The notes under the pieces: model-generated | Told to the model about the DNA's origin: nothing | The model's input: only the letters and a program-made list of their open reading frames with translations | Database searches by the model: none | Made by a program: the position numbers and the translations under genes | Part shown: positions 35,870 through 44,672 of the stretch, piece by piece | Layout: every line of letters starts with the position of its first letter | Position numbering within the stretch: position 1 is the stretch's first letter | From: JAEUHZ01 sp964552795 | Lineage (GTDB): Bacteria; Planctomycetota; UBA1135; GCA-002686595 | Reading direction: 5' to 3' | Assembly (NCBI GenBank): GCA_964552795.1 | Contig: CAZKIO010000013.1 | Location: 1-64,000 of the forward strand | DNA length: 64,000 nucleotides

Positions 35870-37318
35870 TCAGCCGCCGCCGGCGCCGGAACCGAACGGA
35901 CCGATCATTTTCGTCGGCACGACCGCCTTGTCGAACTCGCCGGCGGACATGAGCTTGAGCTCCAGGACGACCTCCTTCAGCGTCTTGTCCTCGAGGTACG
36001 CCTTCTTGGCCACCTTCGCGGCGTTGTCGTAGCCGATGTGGCGGTTGAGGGCCGTGACCAGCATCAGGGACTGCTGCATCAGCGTCTCGATGCGCGCGCG
36101 GTCGATCTCCAGGCCGTCGATGCATTTCTCGCGGAAACTGTCCGAGGCGTCGGCGAGCAGCGCGATCGACTCGAGCACGTTGTGGATCATCACCGGCTTG
36201 AACACGTTGAGCTCGAAGTTGCCCTGGGAACCGGCGAAGCCCACGGTCGCGTCGTTGCCCATGACCTGCGCGCAGACCATGGTCAGGGCCTCGCACTGCG
36301 TCGGGTTGACCTTTCCGGGCATGATCGAGCTGCCCGGCTCGTTCTGCGGCAGCTTCAGCTCGCCGATGCCGCAGCGCGGCCCCGAGCCCAGCCAGCGCAC
36401 GTCGTTGGCGATCTTCATCAGCGCGGCGGCCGTCGTCTTCAGCGCACCCGACAGGAACACCAGCGCGTCGTGGCCCGCCAGCGCCGAGAACTTGTTGGGC
36501 GCGCTGACGAAGGGTTGCCCAGTCTCCGCCGCGATCTTGGCCGCCACGAGCCTGGCGTACTTGGGGTGCGTGTTGAGGCCGGTGCCGACCGCGGTGCCGC
36601 CCAGCGCCAGCTCGAATGCGCCCTTCAGCGTCGCCTGCACCGCGCGCCGCGCGTCCTTCACCTGCTGCACGTAGCCCGAGAACTCCTGTCCCAGCGTCAG
36701 CGGCGTGGCGTCCTGCAGGTGCGTCCGGCCGATCTTGACGACGCTCTTCCAGGCCTTGGCCTTCTGGTCGAGCGCCTGCTCCAGCTTCTCCAGCGCCGGC
36801 AGCAGCCGGTGGACGCACTCCTCGGCCGCGGCCACGTGCATCGCCGTCGGGAACGCGTCGTTCGACGACTGCGCGCGGTTGACGTGGTCGTTGGGATGGA
36901 TCGGCTGCTTGCTGCCGACGGCGCCGCCCAGGAGCTGGATCGCGCGGTTGCTGATCACCTCGTTGGCGTTCATGTTCGTCTGCGTGCCCGAACCGGTCTG
37001 CCAGACGACCAGCGGGAAGTGCCGGTCGAGGTCGCCGCGGATCACCTCGTCGCAGGCCTGGAGCAGCGCCTTCTGCTCCTTCTTGCCCAGCATGTCGAGA
37101 TCACCGAGCTCGATGTTGGCCAGGGCCGCGGACTTCTTGACGATCCCCAGCGCGCGGATCATCGGCCGCGTGAAGGTCTGCCCGCCGATGACGAAGTTCT
37201 GCTTCGAGCGCTGCGTCTGCGCGCCCCACAGGACCTCGTTCGGGACCTGGATCGGTCCGAACGAGTCGGTTTCGGTGCGGGAGGCGGTCGGCTGCTGCTT
37301 GGTCATCGTCGGGCCCAT
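35870..37318 (-). CDS. fumC: Class II fumarate hydratase
   Basis: 482 residues; converts fumarate and L-malate in the TCA cycle. Motifs are QTGSGTQTNMNANEVISNRA, HPNDHVNRAQSSNDAFPTAMH, KIGRTHLQDATPLTLGQEFSGY (contains the catalytic His), and the fumarase signature PGSSIMPGKVNPTQ. Residues run to the family's C-terminal domain. The start at 37318 (MGPTMTKQQ) is preferred over an in-frame ATG four codons later because a GAGGA sequence stands 4 nt upstream. The malate dehydrogenase gene lies 77 nt upstream on the same strand, so consecutive TCA enzymes are likely co-transcribed. Confidence 0.97.
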   Translation of the reverse strand: MGPTMTKQQPTASRTETDSFGPIQVPNEVLWGAQTQRSKQNFVIGGQTFTRPMIRALGIVKKSAALANIELGDLDMLGKKEQKALLQACDEVIRGDLDRHFPLVVWQTGSGTQTNMNANEVISNRAIQLLGGAVGSKQPIHPNDHVNRAQSSNDAFPTAMHVAAAEECVHRLLPALEKLEQALDQKAKAWKSVVKIGRTHLQDATPLTLGQEFSGYVQQVKDARRAVQATLKGAFELALGGTAVGTGLNTHPKYARLVAAKIAAETGQPFVSAPNKFSALAGHDALVFLSGALKTTAAALMKIANDVRWLGSGPRCGIGELKLPQNEPGSSIMPGKVNPTQCEALTMVCAQVMGNDATVGFAGSQGNFELNVFKPVMIHNVLESIALLADASDSFREKCIDGLEIDRARIETLMQQSLMLVTALNRHIGYDNAAKVAKKAYLEDKTLKEVVLELKLMSAGEFDKAVVPTKMIGPFGSGAGGG

Positions 37319-37322
37319 GGCG

Positions 37323-37327
37323 TCCTC
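37323..37327 (-). promoter_or_regulatory. Ribosome binding site GAGGA of fumC
   Basis: GAGGA on the minus strand ends 4 nt before the ATG at 37316-37318. It favours this ATG over the one at 37304-37306. Confidence 0.6.
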
Positions 37328-37395
37328 GGTGGAACGCGCAGGATAGCAGGCGCCGCGCGCCGGTTCCCAGCCCGGGGCCGTCCCGCGGCCCGCGC

Positions 37396-38349
37396 CTACA
37401 TCAGGCGCTTGTCGCGCAGGAGCTCGATGTCGGCCTGGATGGCGCCGGCCGTCTTCTGCATCTGCATGCGCGCCTCGGTGTCCAGCGGCACCTCGACGAT
37501 GCGCTCGACGCCGTCCTTGCCCAGGATCGCGGGCACGCCCATGTAGATGCCCTCGAAGCCGTACTGGCCGTTGAGGAAGCAGGCGCAGGGCAGCAGGCGC
37601 TTCTCGTCGTTCAGGATCGCCTTGGCCATCGCCACCGACGAGCTGGCCGGTGCGTAGTACGCGCTGCCGGTCTTCAGCAGGTTCACGATCTCGGCCCCGC
37701 CGTTCTTGGTGCGCTTGGCCATGGCCTCGATCTGGCCGCGGTCGACGAGGTCCTTCAACTGCACGCCGTTCACGGTGCAGTACCCCGGCAGCGGCACCAT
37801 CGAGTCGCCGTGCGCTCCCAGCACCATGGCCCGCACGTCCTGAGCGTTCGAACGCGTCGCCTCGGCGATGAACCACGAGAAGCGCGCGCTGTCGAGCACG
37901 CCGGCCATGCCGGTCACGCGCTGCCCCGGGAAGCCCGACCGCGCGCGGAACAAGGACACCATCGGATCGAGCGGGTTGGTGACGACGATCACGTGCGCCT
38001 CGGGCGAGCCCTGCCGTACGTAGTCGCTGACCGACACGATCACCTTGGCGTTGACCTCCAGCAGGTCCGAGCGGCTCATGCCCGGCTTGCGCGGCACGCC
38101 CGCGGTGACGATCACGACGTCCGAGCCGTGCGTGTCGCGCGGGTCGTTGGTGCCGATCACCCGGCCGCCGACGCCCTCGACCGCGGCCGACTGGTTCATG
38201 TCCAGCGCGATGCCCTGCGGGCGGCCCTCGACCACGTCGATCAGCACGATCTGGCTGGCGAGCTGCTTCTGGAACAGGAGGTGCGCCGTCGTCGAGCCCA
38301 CGTACCCGGCTCCGACCACGGTGACCTTGCGCTGGGCGATCGTCGTCAT
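37396..38349 (-). CDS. mdh: LDH-like malate dehydrogenase
   Basis: 317 residues; oxidises malate to oxaloacetate with NAD. The N-terminal NAD-binding loop is VVGAGYVGSTTAHLL. AGVPRKPGMSR carries Arg at the specificity position where lactate dehydrogenases have Gln, and NPLDPMV plus GAHGDSMVPL hold the catalytic Asp/His region. Length fits. It lies directly upstream of fumC, which supports the malate rather than lactate assignment. Confidence 0.95.
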   Translation of the reverse strand: MTTIAQRKVTVVGAGYVGSTTAHLLFQKQLASQIVLIDVVEGRPQGIALDMNQSAAVEGVGGRVIGTNDPRDTHGSDVVIVTAGVPRKPGMSRSDLLEVNAKVIVSVSDYVRQGSPEAHVIVVTNPLDPMVSLFRARSGFPGQRVTGMAGVLDSARFSWFIAEATRSNAQDVRAMVLGAHGDSMVPLPGYCTVNGVQLKDLVDRGQIEAMAKRTKNGGAEIVNLLKTGSAYYAPASSSVAMAKAILNDEKRLLPCACFLNGQYGFEGIYMGVPAILGKDGVERIVEVPLDTEARMQMQKTAGAIQADIELLRDKRLM

Positions 38350-38430
38350 GGCGCCGGAACCCTACTCGCGCGAGCCCGGGCAGGGAAGCACCCCCCCCGC
38401 GGCACGCGCCGAGCGGTTAGTGTGGACGAC

Positions 38431-40869
38431 ATGCCGAGCCCCCTCCTCGCCCGCGTCGCGTCCCTCGTCCCCCTCCTCCTCGCCGCGACCGCCGGGCCCG
38501 CGACCGGGCAGACCGGCGCGCTGCCCAGCCAGGAGGTGCCCCAGGCGCACGACACGGGCCTCGTCGCCAACCCCACCGCACAGGAGCGCGTGGTCGCGTC
38601 GTTCGTGGTGCACGTCACCGGCGCGCCCTGGCTGCGCCTGGCGTTCGATCAGCTGCAGCTCGCCGGCGACGCGCTGGCCGGCACGGGCGCGCGCGTCCGC
38701 ATGATTTCCGCGCTGGACGGCGGGACGCAGGAACTCGACGCCATCCGGGCCAGCCAGTGGCAGCTCACCAGCGCGTACTTCAACGGCGACACCGTGCTCG
38801 TCGAGCTCGTGGCTCCGCCCTTCGCTTCCGGCAGCCGCGCCGTCGTGAGCCAGGTCAGCGCGGGCCTGCCGCCGATCCCCGAGGAGTCGCAGTGCGGGGC
38901 GACCGACGACCGCGTGCTCTCCAGCGATCCGCGCGCGGCGCGCATCGTCCCCGTCGGCTGCACGGGCTGGCTGATCGACGATTGCCAGCGCTGCTTCCTG
39001 ACGGCCGGGCACTGCACGGGCTCCAGCTTCCAGGTCGTGCAGTTCAACGTCCCGCTCTCGACGTCGGGCGGCACGATCCAGAACCCGCCGCCCGAGCACC
39101 AGTACGCGATCGACCCGGCCAGCCTGCAGGGCAACGGCGGCCAGGGCGTGGGGAACGACTGGGCCTACTTCGGCGTGTTCCCCAACGCGACGACGGGCCT
39201 CACGCCCGCCCAGGCGCAAGGTGCGACCTACACGCTCGTCGCGCCGCCCTCGTTCAACGCGTCGGAGGAGATCCGGATCACAGGCTACGGCACCGATTCC
39301 ACGCCTTCCCAGAACAACCAGGTGCAGCAGACCCACACCGGTCCGTGGGCGGCCTTCACGGGCACGACGCTCTCGTACCAGGCGGACACGACCGGCGGGA
39401 ACTCGGGCTCGCCCGTGATCCACGAGCCGACCGGGCTCGCGATCGGGATCCACACGCACGGCGGCTGCACCAGCACCGGCGGCCAGAACAACGGCACGGC
39501 GTCGACGCACGCCGGCCTGCAGGCCGCGCTCGCCAGCCCGCTCGGCGTGTGCGCCGCCGGGTTGCAGGCGGTCGCCCCGCCGCCGCTCGCGGTGCCTCCC
39601 GGCGCGCCGACGACCGTGTCCGTGCGCGCCGTCGGCCCGGTCGTCGCCGGCAGCGTGCAGTTGCACGCGCGCGACGGCGCGGGCGCGTTCGTCGCCCAGG
39701 TGATGAACAGCGCGGGAGGCGGCGTGTACACGGCGGCCCTGCCGGCGTTCGAGTGCGGCGCGACGCCGCAGTACTTCTTCAGCGCGCAGAGCCCGGCCTG
39801 CGGCCTGGTGACGTCGCCGTCAGGCGCGCCCGCGGCGTTCTTCGCCACGCAGGTCGGCGCGGTCGAAGGGATCTTCGCCGACAGCTTCGAAGCCGACCTG
39901 GGCTGGACGGTGAACAGCGACGCCAGCCTGACCACCGGCGCGTGGGAGCGCGGGATCCCCGTCAACAACAACCGCGGCGATCCGCCGAGCGACGCCGACG
40001 GTTCCGGCCGCTGCTTCGTGACCCAGAACGTCGCGGGCAACTTCGACGTCGACGGCGGCACGACGTTCCTCGTCTCTCCGGTGATCTCGGCCCCGGCCGG
40101 ATCGCGGATCCGCTGGTCGTGGTGGCTCGGCAGCACGGGCAGCCTCGGCGCGGGTGACGGCCTGTTCGTCGCGGTGGCGACCGACCCGGCCGGCACGAAC
40201 TGGCAGACCGTGCGCAGCTACACGAGCGCGACCAATGCCTGGACGACCGACTCGATCCAGGTCGGCGTGGACGTGCCCGCCAGCGCGACTCTGCGACTGC
40301 GCTTCGCCTGCGCCGACGCCGGCACGGGCCACGTGGTCGAAGGCGGTGTCGACGCGGTCGCCGTGGAGCGCGTCACGTGCTCGCCGGCCGGCACCGGACT
40401 GTGCTTCGGGGACGGCACCGGCACCGCGTGTCCGTGCGGCAACGCCGGCGCCACGGGCCGCGGCTGTGCCAACTCCGCCGTGGCGCAGGGTGCGCGGCTG
40501 CGCGCGTTCGGCACCGCTTCGGTGGCAAGCGACCTCGTGACGCTGGCTGCCGACGGTCTGCCCGGCACGGCGCCCGCGCTGTTCTTCCAGGGCACCGCGA
40601 CGGTCGCGGACGGGGCGGGTGCGGTGTTCGGCGACGGCCTGCGCTGCGCCGCCGGCACCGTGGTGCGACTCGGCACGCGCAACGCGAACGCCGGCGCGGT
40701 CGCGCTCGGCCGCGGCATCAGCGGCGATCCGTCGATCGCCGCCGTGGGCCTCGTGCCCGCGGGCGGCGGGCTGCGGCACTACCAGGTCTGGTACCGCAAC
40801 GCAGTCGCGTTCTGCACGGGCGACACGTTCAACCTCTCGAACGGTCTGTCGCTGACCTGGACACCCTGA
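38431..40869 (+). CDS. Secreted trypsin-like serine protease with CPCGN C-terminal domain
   Basis: 812 residues with a signal peptide (MPSPLLARVASLVPLLLAATAGPATGQ). A propeptide-like region runs to ~150. The S1 protease domain has the triad His194 (LTAGHC), Asp243 (GNDWAYF) and Ser325 (GGNSGSPV), with paired Cys around the His (CGATDDR; CTGWLIDDCQRCF). Beta-rich domains follow: a ~380-460 region, and a ~485-655 jelly-roll-like part (FEADLGWTVNSD; GTTFLVSPVIS) that recalls carbohydrate- or MAM-like modules. Residues 658-812 are the CPCGN-type domain. Likely an extracellular or surface protease. It is divergent from mdh. Confidence 0.92.
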   Translation: MPSPLLARVASLVPLLLAATAGPATGQTGALPSQEVPQAHDTGLVANPTAQERVVASFVVHVTGAPWLRLAFDQLQLAGDALAGTGARVRMISALDGGTQELDAIRASQWQLTSAYFNGDTVLVELVAPPFASGSRAVVSQVSAGLPPIPEESQCGATDDRVLSSDPRAARIVPVGCTGWLIDDCQRCFLTAGHCTGSSFQVVQFNVPLSTSGGTIQNPPPEHQYAIDPASLQGNGGQGVGNDWAYFGVFPNATTGLTPAQAQGATYTLVAPPSFNASEEIRITGYGTDSTPSQNNQVQQTHTGPWAAFTGTTLSYQADTTGGNSGSPVIHEPTGLAIGIHTHGGCTSTGGQNNGTASTHAGLQAALASPLGVCAAGLQAVAPPPLAVPPGAPTTVSVRAVGPVVAGSVQLHARDGAGAFVAQVMNSAGGGVYTAALPAFECGATPQYFFSAQSPACGLVTSPSGAPAAFFATQVGAVEGIFADSFEADLGWTVNSDASLTTGAWERGIPVNNNRGDPPSDADGSGRCFVTQNVAGNFDVDGGTTFLVSPVISAPAGSRIRWSWWLGSTGSLGAGDGLFVAVATDPAGTNWQTVRSYTSATNAWTTDSIQVGVDVPASATLRLRFACADAGTGHVVEGGVDAVAVERVTCSPAGTGLCFGDGTGTACPCGNAGATGRGCANSAVAQGARLRAFGTASVASDLVTLAADGLPGTAPALFFQGTATVADGAGAVFGDGLRCAAGTVVRLGTRNANAGAVALGRGISGDPSIAAVGLVPAGGGLRHYQVWYRNAVAFCTGDTFNLSNGLSLTWTP
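40402..40869 (+). repeat. CPCGN-type C-terminal domain, copy C
   Basis: Last ~155 residues of the protease: CFGDGTGTACPCGNAGATG, LFFQGTATV, VFGDGLRCAAGTVVRLGT, YQVWYRNAVAFCT, ending FNLSNGLSLTWTP. Confidence 0.9.
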
Positions 40870-40905
40870 GGGCACACCCTCCGCGTCCAGGAGCCGGGAT
40901 CCCGG
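40868..40905. terminator. Two dyads between convergent genes
   Basis: GAGGG-caca-CCCTC (40868-40881) starts at the protease stop codon, and a perfect 12-bp palindrome CCGGGATCCCGG follows at 40894-40905. Both lie between the protease and isocitrate dehydrogenase stops. They are candidate bidirectional termination structures; no T tract is present. Confidence 0.35.
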
Positions 40906-40927
40906 TTCCGATGGCGCTCGCCCGCGC

Positions 40928-42025
40928 TCAGACGCGGACGAGTTCCATCGCGCGCACGATCGCCTGGCCCATCTCGCGCGTGCCGACGGCGCTGGGGTCG
41001 TTGCGGTCGCTCTTGAGGTCGTAGGTCACGTCCTTGCCCTCGCGGATCACGTGCGCGATCGCCGCTTCGAGACGCTGCGCCGCCTGGTCCTCGCCCAGGT
41101 GCTCGAGCATCAGGACGCCCGAGAGCAGCATGGCCGTCGGGTTGACCTTGTTCTGGCCCTTGTACTTGGGCGCCGAGCCGTGCGTGGCCTCGAAGATCGC
41201 GATGCCGCCGTCGCCCAGGTTCGCTCCGGGCGCGATGCCCAGGCCGCCGATCAGGCCGGCGCACAGGTCGCTGACCACGTCGCCGTACAGGTTCGGCAGC
41301 ACGAGGATGTCGTAGTCCTCGGGCTTCTGCACGAGCTGCATGCACATGTTGTCGACGATGCGGTCCTCGAAGGCGATGTCCGCGTAGGACTCGGCGACCT
41401 TGCGCGCCGTCGAGAGGAACAGCCCGTCCGAGAACTTCATGATGTTGCTCTTGTGGACGGCCGTGACCTTCTTGCGCCCGCGCTTGCGCGCGTACTCGAA
41501 GGCGGCCTTCACGATGCGCTCGGTGCCGCTGATCGAGATCGGCTTGATCGAGATGCCCGAGTCGGGACGGATCTTGGCGCCCGACAGGTCCTGGATGAAC
41601 CCGATCAGCTTCCGGGTCTTGTCCTCGCCCTGCTGGAACTCGATGCCGGCATACAGGTCCTCGGTGTTCTCGCGGAAGATCACGAGATCGATGTCCTGGT
41701 AGCGCGAGCGCACGCCGGCGTAGGTCTTGCACGGCCGCACGCAGGCGTACAGGTCGAATTCCTTGCGCAGCGCGACGTTCACCGAGCGGAAACCGCCCCC
41801 GACCGGCGTCGTGATCGGCGCCTTGATGCAGGTCTTCGTGCGCCGGATGGACTCCAGCGTCTCGGGCGGCATGGGCGTGCCCAGCTTCTCCATGACGTCG
41901 ACCCCGGCCTCGGCGATGGCCCAGTCGAACCCGACGCCGGTGGCGTCGAGGACGTCCTTGGTGACCGCGGCCAGTTCGGGGCCGGTGCCATCGCCCCGGA
42001 TCAACGTGACGGAGTGCTTCTTCAT
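40928..42025 (-). CDS. icd: Isocitrate dehydrogenase
   Basis: 365 residues; oxidative decarboxylation of isocitrate to 2-oxoglutarate. Start IRGDGTGPELAA; substrate motif VIFRENTEDLYAGIEF (isocitrate-type rather than the isopropylmalate pattern); HKSNIMKFSDGLFL; metal site NLYGDVVSDLCAGLIGG; cofactor region HGSAPKYKGQNKVNPTAM. The KY pair in APKY and the Val in NKV are those used by NADP-type enzymes such as E. coli Icd, while the short length resembles the smaller NAD/NADP group, so cofactor use is open. It converges on the protease gene. Confidence 0.93.
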   Translation of the reverse strand: MKKHSVTLIRGDGTGPELAAVTKDVLDATGVGFDWAIAEAGVDVMEKLGTPMPPETLESIRRTKTCIKAPITTPVGGGFRSVNVALRKEFDLYACVRPCKTYAGVRSRYQDIDLVIFRENTEDLYAGIEFQQGEDKTRKLIGFIQDLSGAKIRPDSGISIKPISISGTERIVKAAFEYARKRGRKKVTAVHKSNIMKFSDGLFLSTARKVAESYADIAFEDRIVDNMCMQLVQKPEDYDILVLPNLYGDVVSDLCAGLIGGLGIAPGANLGDGGIAIFEATHGSAPKYKGQNKVNPTAMLLSGVLMLEHLGEDQAAQRLEAAIAHVIREGKDVTYDLKSDRNDPSAVGTREMGQAIVRAMELVRV

Positions 42026-42129
42026 GGGGTGCGCGTGCGGTTCTTCGGTGCTCGGGAGGAACCGAGCAGCCTAGCCGAGGTGCCTCGGGGGCGCAAACCG
42101 GCCGACGCGCGCGCGCGCCGTCCGCCCGC

Positions 42130-43275
42130 TCAGCCCTGGTCCGCCGGCGCCGGCGCTTCCTTGCGCCACCACTCGCGCCAGGCCTTCACGCGCTTGCCGC
42201 GTTCGGCGTCACTGGCGTAGGGATCGAACTTCAGGTCCTTGCCCGAGACGGTGCGCAGGGCGATCCAGGCGGTCTCGCGCACGGCCGAGTCGGGATCCTC
42301 CAGCGCGTCGATCAGGTTGGGGATCGCCTGGCGCGCGCGCATCTCGCCCAGCACGCGCGCCGCGGCCATGCGCACGAACACGCTGGGGTCGGCCAGCATC
42401 GGGACGATGTGATCGACGGCCGCCGCGTCGCCCGCCGCGCCCAGCGCGGTGACGGCTTCCCAGCGCAGGCTCTCCTCGGGGCTCTTCAGGTCCGGCAGGC
42501 TCTTGTGCCAGGCGGGCGCGCTCGGCGCCGGCGCGGGCTCCGCGGCCTTCGCGGCGGGCGCGGGGATCTCGGCCAGGCTCTTGGCCAGCGTGCGGCGCTC
42601 GTCCTCGGCGCGTGCGATGCGCGCCGTCAGCTCGTCGAAGCGTCGTTCCAGTTCCGCGTTCACGCCGGGACGCTCGACCAGCGCGCGCAGGCGCTCGACC
42701 TCGCCGCCCAGCGCCTCGAGGCGCCCCTGCAGCCGCGCCTGGTCCTCGCGCAGCGCGGTGACCGCCTCGCCCAGCGCGACGGCGCGCGCGGCCTGAGCGT
42801 CGAAGCGCTCGGCGATCCGCGCCTCGACCGCGGCCAGCGCGGGATGCACCGTCTGGATCTCGTTCTGCAGGCTGCGCAGCGCTTCGGCGCGGCGCTCGCC
42901 CTCCGTGCGCTGCGACGACTGCTCGCGGCCCAGCGCGGCCAGCCGATCGTCGGTGACGAAGATGGCGAGGGCCGTGAACGCCACCGCCAGCCCCGCCGCC
43001 CATACGGCGCCCGTGCCGGCCGGGGCGCGCACACCGTCGCCGCCGTCGCCCGCGCCGGACCCGGTCTGCGGCCGCGCCGGCGACGGCGCCAACGTCGTCG
43101 CGCCGCCCGCCGCGGCGGTGGAGCCGGCCGCGGCCGCCGCCGCCGGCTCGCCGTGGCTCATCGCGGACTCGCAGGCCGAGCAGATCGTGCGGCCCTTCAC
43201 GACGCGGGCGCGGCCCGCGTCGAGGTCGGACTGGGGCACCGACTCGTTGCACAGATCGCAGAAGTGGATCTTCAT
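42130..43275 (-). CDS. Zinc-ribbon, membrane-anchored coiled-coil HEAT protein
   Basis: 381 residues. The N terminus has paired CxxC motifs (CDLCNES near 6-12; CSACES near 34-39) that form a zinc ribbon. A Gly/Ala/Pro-rich linker follows, then one transmembrane helix (about 90-110, AVWAAGLAVAFTALAIFV), a long coiled coil (115-240) and two to three HEAT/PBS-lyase repeats (about 270-350). The layout suggests a scaffold with a cytosolic metal-binding head. ATG 43273-43275 is taken as the start because it begins the Cys-rich domain and has an AGGAGG 10 nt upstream. Function unknown. Confidence 0.82.
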   Translation of the reverse strand: MKIHFCDLCNESVPQSDLDAGRARVVKGRTICSACESAMSHGEPAAAAAAGSTAAAGGATTLAPSPARPQTGSGAGDGGDGVRAPAGTGAVWAAGLAVAFTALAIFVTDDRLAALGREQSSQRTEGERRAEALRSLQNEIQTVHPALAAVEARIAERFDAQAARAVALGEAVTALREDQARLQGRLEALGGEVERLRALVERPGVNAELERRFDELTARIARAEDERRTLAKSLAEIPAPAAKAAEPAPAPSAPAWHKSLPDLKSPEESLRWEAVTALGAAGDAAAVDHIVPMLADPSVFVRMAAARVLGEMRARQAIPNLIDALEDPDSAVRETAWIALRTVSGKDLKFDPYASDAERGKRVKAWREWWRKEAPAPADQG

Positions 43276-43285
43276 CGCCTGGCAT

Positions 43286-43291
43286 CCTCCT
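43286..43291 (-). promoter_or_regulatory. Shine-Dalgarno AGGAGG
   Basis: Minus-strand AGGAGG lies 10 nt before the start of the zinc-ribbon/HEAT gene. It supports that start over upstream in-frame codons. An out-of-frame ATG directly follows the site. Confidence 0.6.
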
Positions 43292-43523
43292 GGTTTGCGG
43301 CAGCCTCGTCCGCCGCAGCCGCCGCGGTCGTCCGGCCGGAGCCGCACTGCAGCCTACTAGCACGCGCGGGGCCGGAGTAGACCTGCAAGCCAGGGGCCGA
43401 GGGGTCCGGACCCGCGCCACGAATCCCCGCGCGGGCTCCCGATCCGCGCGCAGGGCGGCCACGAGCCGGAGCGCTTGCACCATCCGAACGCGCACCGGGC
43501 GCGGATCCGCTAACCTCGGCCGC

Positions 43524-43937
43524 GTGGAAGCCGGCCCGCTCAAGTTGACCGCGCCCGAGCTCGCGCAGGCCGACGTCCTGGGCCTGCGGTTCCTCGCGGA
43601 GTTCTACGCGACCGAGGTCGCGCGGCGCCCCGAGAACCTCGGCGCGTGGCTGGAGCTCGGCCATCTGTACACGCGCCTGGGCCGGCACGCCGAAGGCCTC
43701 GCGGCGGATCGCGAGATCGTCCGGCGCATGCCGGACGACGCGACGGCGCACTACAACCTGGCGTGCTCGCACGCCCTGCTCGCGCAGCACGACGACGCGC
43801 TGCATTCGCTCGCGCGCGCGATCGAGCTGGGGTACGACGACCGCGAGCACCTCCTGGCCGACGAGGACCTCGCCGGGCTGCGCGACGACCCGCGCTTCCG
43901 CGCGCTCGCCGACGGCCTGCGCTCGGACGCGAGCTAG
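43524..43937 (+). CDS. Small TPR protein
   Basis: 137 residues starting at GTG 43524. Three TPR-like helix pairs are visible (LGAWLELGHLYTRLGRHAEGLAAD; ATAHYNLACSHALLAQHDDALHSLARAIELG; then a capping segment ending in DDPRFRALADGL). This resembles the TPR tail motif seen in many bacterial adaptor proteins. No signal peptide, so cytosolic. It shares the CTAG tetranucleotide at its end with the convergent HEAT lipoprotein gene. Confidence 0.78.
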   Translation: MEAGPLKLTAPELAQADVLGLRFLAEFYATEVARRPENLGAWLELGHLYTRLGRHAEGLAADREIVRRMPDDATAHYNLACSHALLAQHDDALHSLARAIELGYDDREHLLADEDLAGLRDDPRFRALADGLRSDAS

Positions 43938-44584
43938 TCCGAACCGCGGTCGGAAGCCTGGGCGGCCGGCGCCGGACGCGCGAGCAGCGGATCGCCCAGA
44001 CGCTCGGAAGCCCAGCGATCCCAGCGTTCCACCGCGGCGGCGCGCTTCTCCGGCGTCGCGCGCGGATCGAAGCCCAGACGCTCGCGCGTCGCCTCCTCGA
44101 GCGCCTGGATGCACAGCGCGCGGATCACCATGCGCTCGTCCCGCAGGCCCGAGACCAGCACGGGCACCATCTGCCAGTCGCCCAGGCGCAGCAGCGTCCG
44201 CGCGCGTTCCAGCCGAAGGTCCTGGTCGTCCGCGCTCTCGGGCCAGGGGATCTGGCGCAACGGCTCGACCAGGCGGCTGTCGCGCGTCGAGCCCAGCGCC
44301 GCTAGCGCCGACGAAGCGACGTCCTTGCGCGGATCGGAGACCATCGAGAGCAGCGTGGGGTACGCCGGTTCGCCGATGCGCGCGAACCAGTGGATCAGCT
44401 CGATGCGCTCCATGCCGTGCGTCCAGGGCAGGCGCCGGCCCGCGTCCTCGATCTGCTGGCGCAGCGCCGGCGAGGGCTCGAGCCAGGGCGAATCGCTCTG
44501 GACGGAGGTGCGCGTCGAGCCGCAGCCCACCGCGAGAAGGGCCACGGGGAGGAGAAGGACCAGTCGTCGCAGCAGTCGGGTCAT
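43934..44584 (-). CDS. HEAT-repeat lipoprotein
   Basis: 216 residues from the ATG at 44582-44584. The signal peptide MTRLLRRLVLLLPVALLAVGC ends in a lipobox (LAVGC), so it is probably a lipid-anchored exported protein. Two HEAT-like repeats follow (IGEPAYPTLLSMVSDPRKDVASSALAALG-like spacing). No catalytic motif. Its stop CTA/TAG overlaps that of the convergent TPR gene by 4 nt. Confidence 0.83.
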   Translation of the reverse strand: MTRLLRRLVLLLPVALLAVGCGSTRTSVQSDSPWLEPSPALRQQIEDAGRRLPWTHGMERIELIHWFARIGEPAYPTLLSMVSDPRKDVASSALAALGSTRDSRLVEPLRQIPWPESADDQDLRLERARTLLRLGDWQMVPVLVSGLRDERMVIRALCIQALEEATRERLGFDPRATPEKRAAAVERWDRWASERLGDPLLARPAPAAQASDRGSD

Positions 44585-44672
44585 CGAGGGATGCGGGCTG
44601 CGGCTCACGACCGCGCTGCCCCGCTGCCGTTGTTTCGACCCCCGGGGCCGAGCCCTTGACGCCCGCGCGGAC

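Noticed and set aside
37396..38349. Lactate dehydrogenase for this gene
   Set aside because: The specificity position is Arg in AGVPRKPGMSR, which is the malate type, and fumC follows directly.
40928..42025. 3-isopropylmalate dehydrogenase for this gene
   Set aside because: The substrate loop reads ENTEDLYAGIE, the isocitrate pattern, and no leucine genes are nearby.
43276..43523. tRNA-like gene in the 248-nt gap
   Set aside because: No segment showed an acceptor stem, a TTC-loop and an anticodon arm together on either strand.
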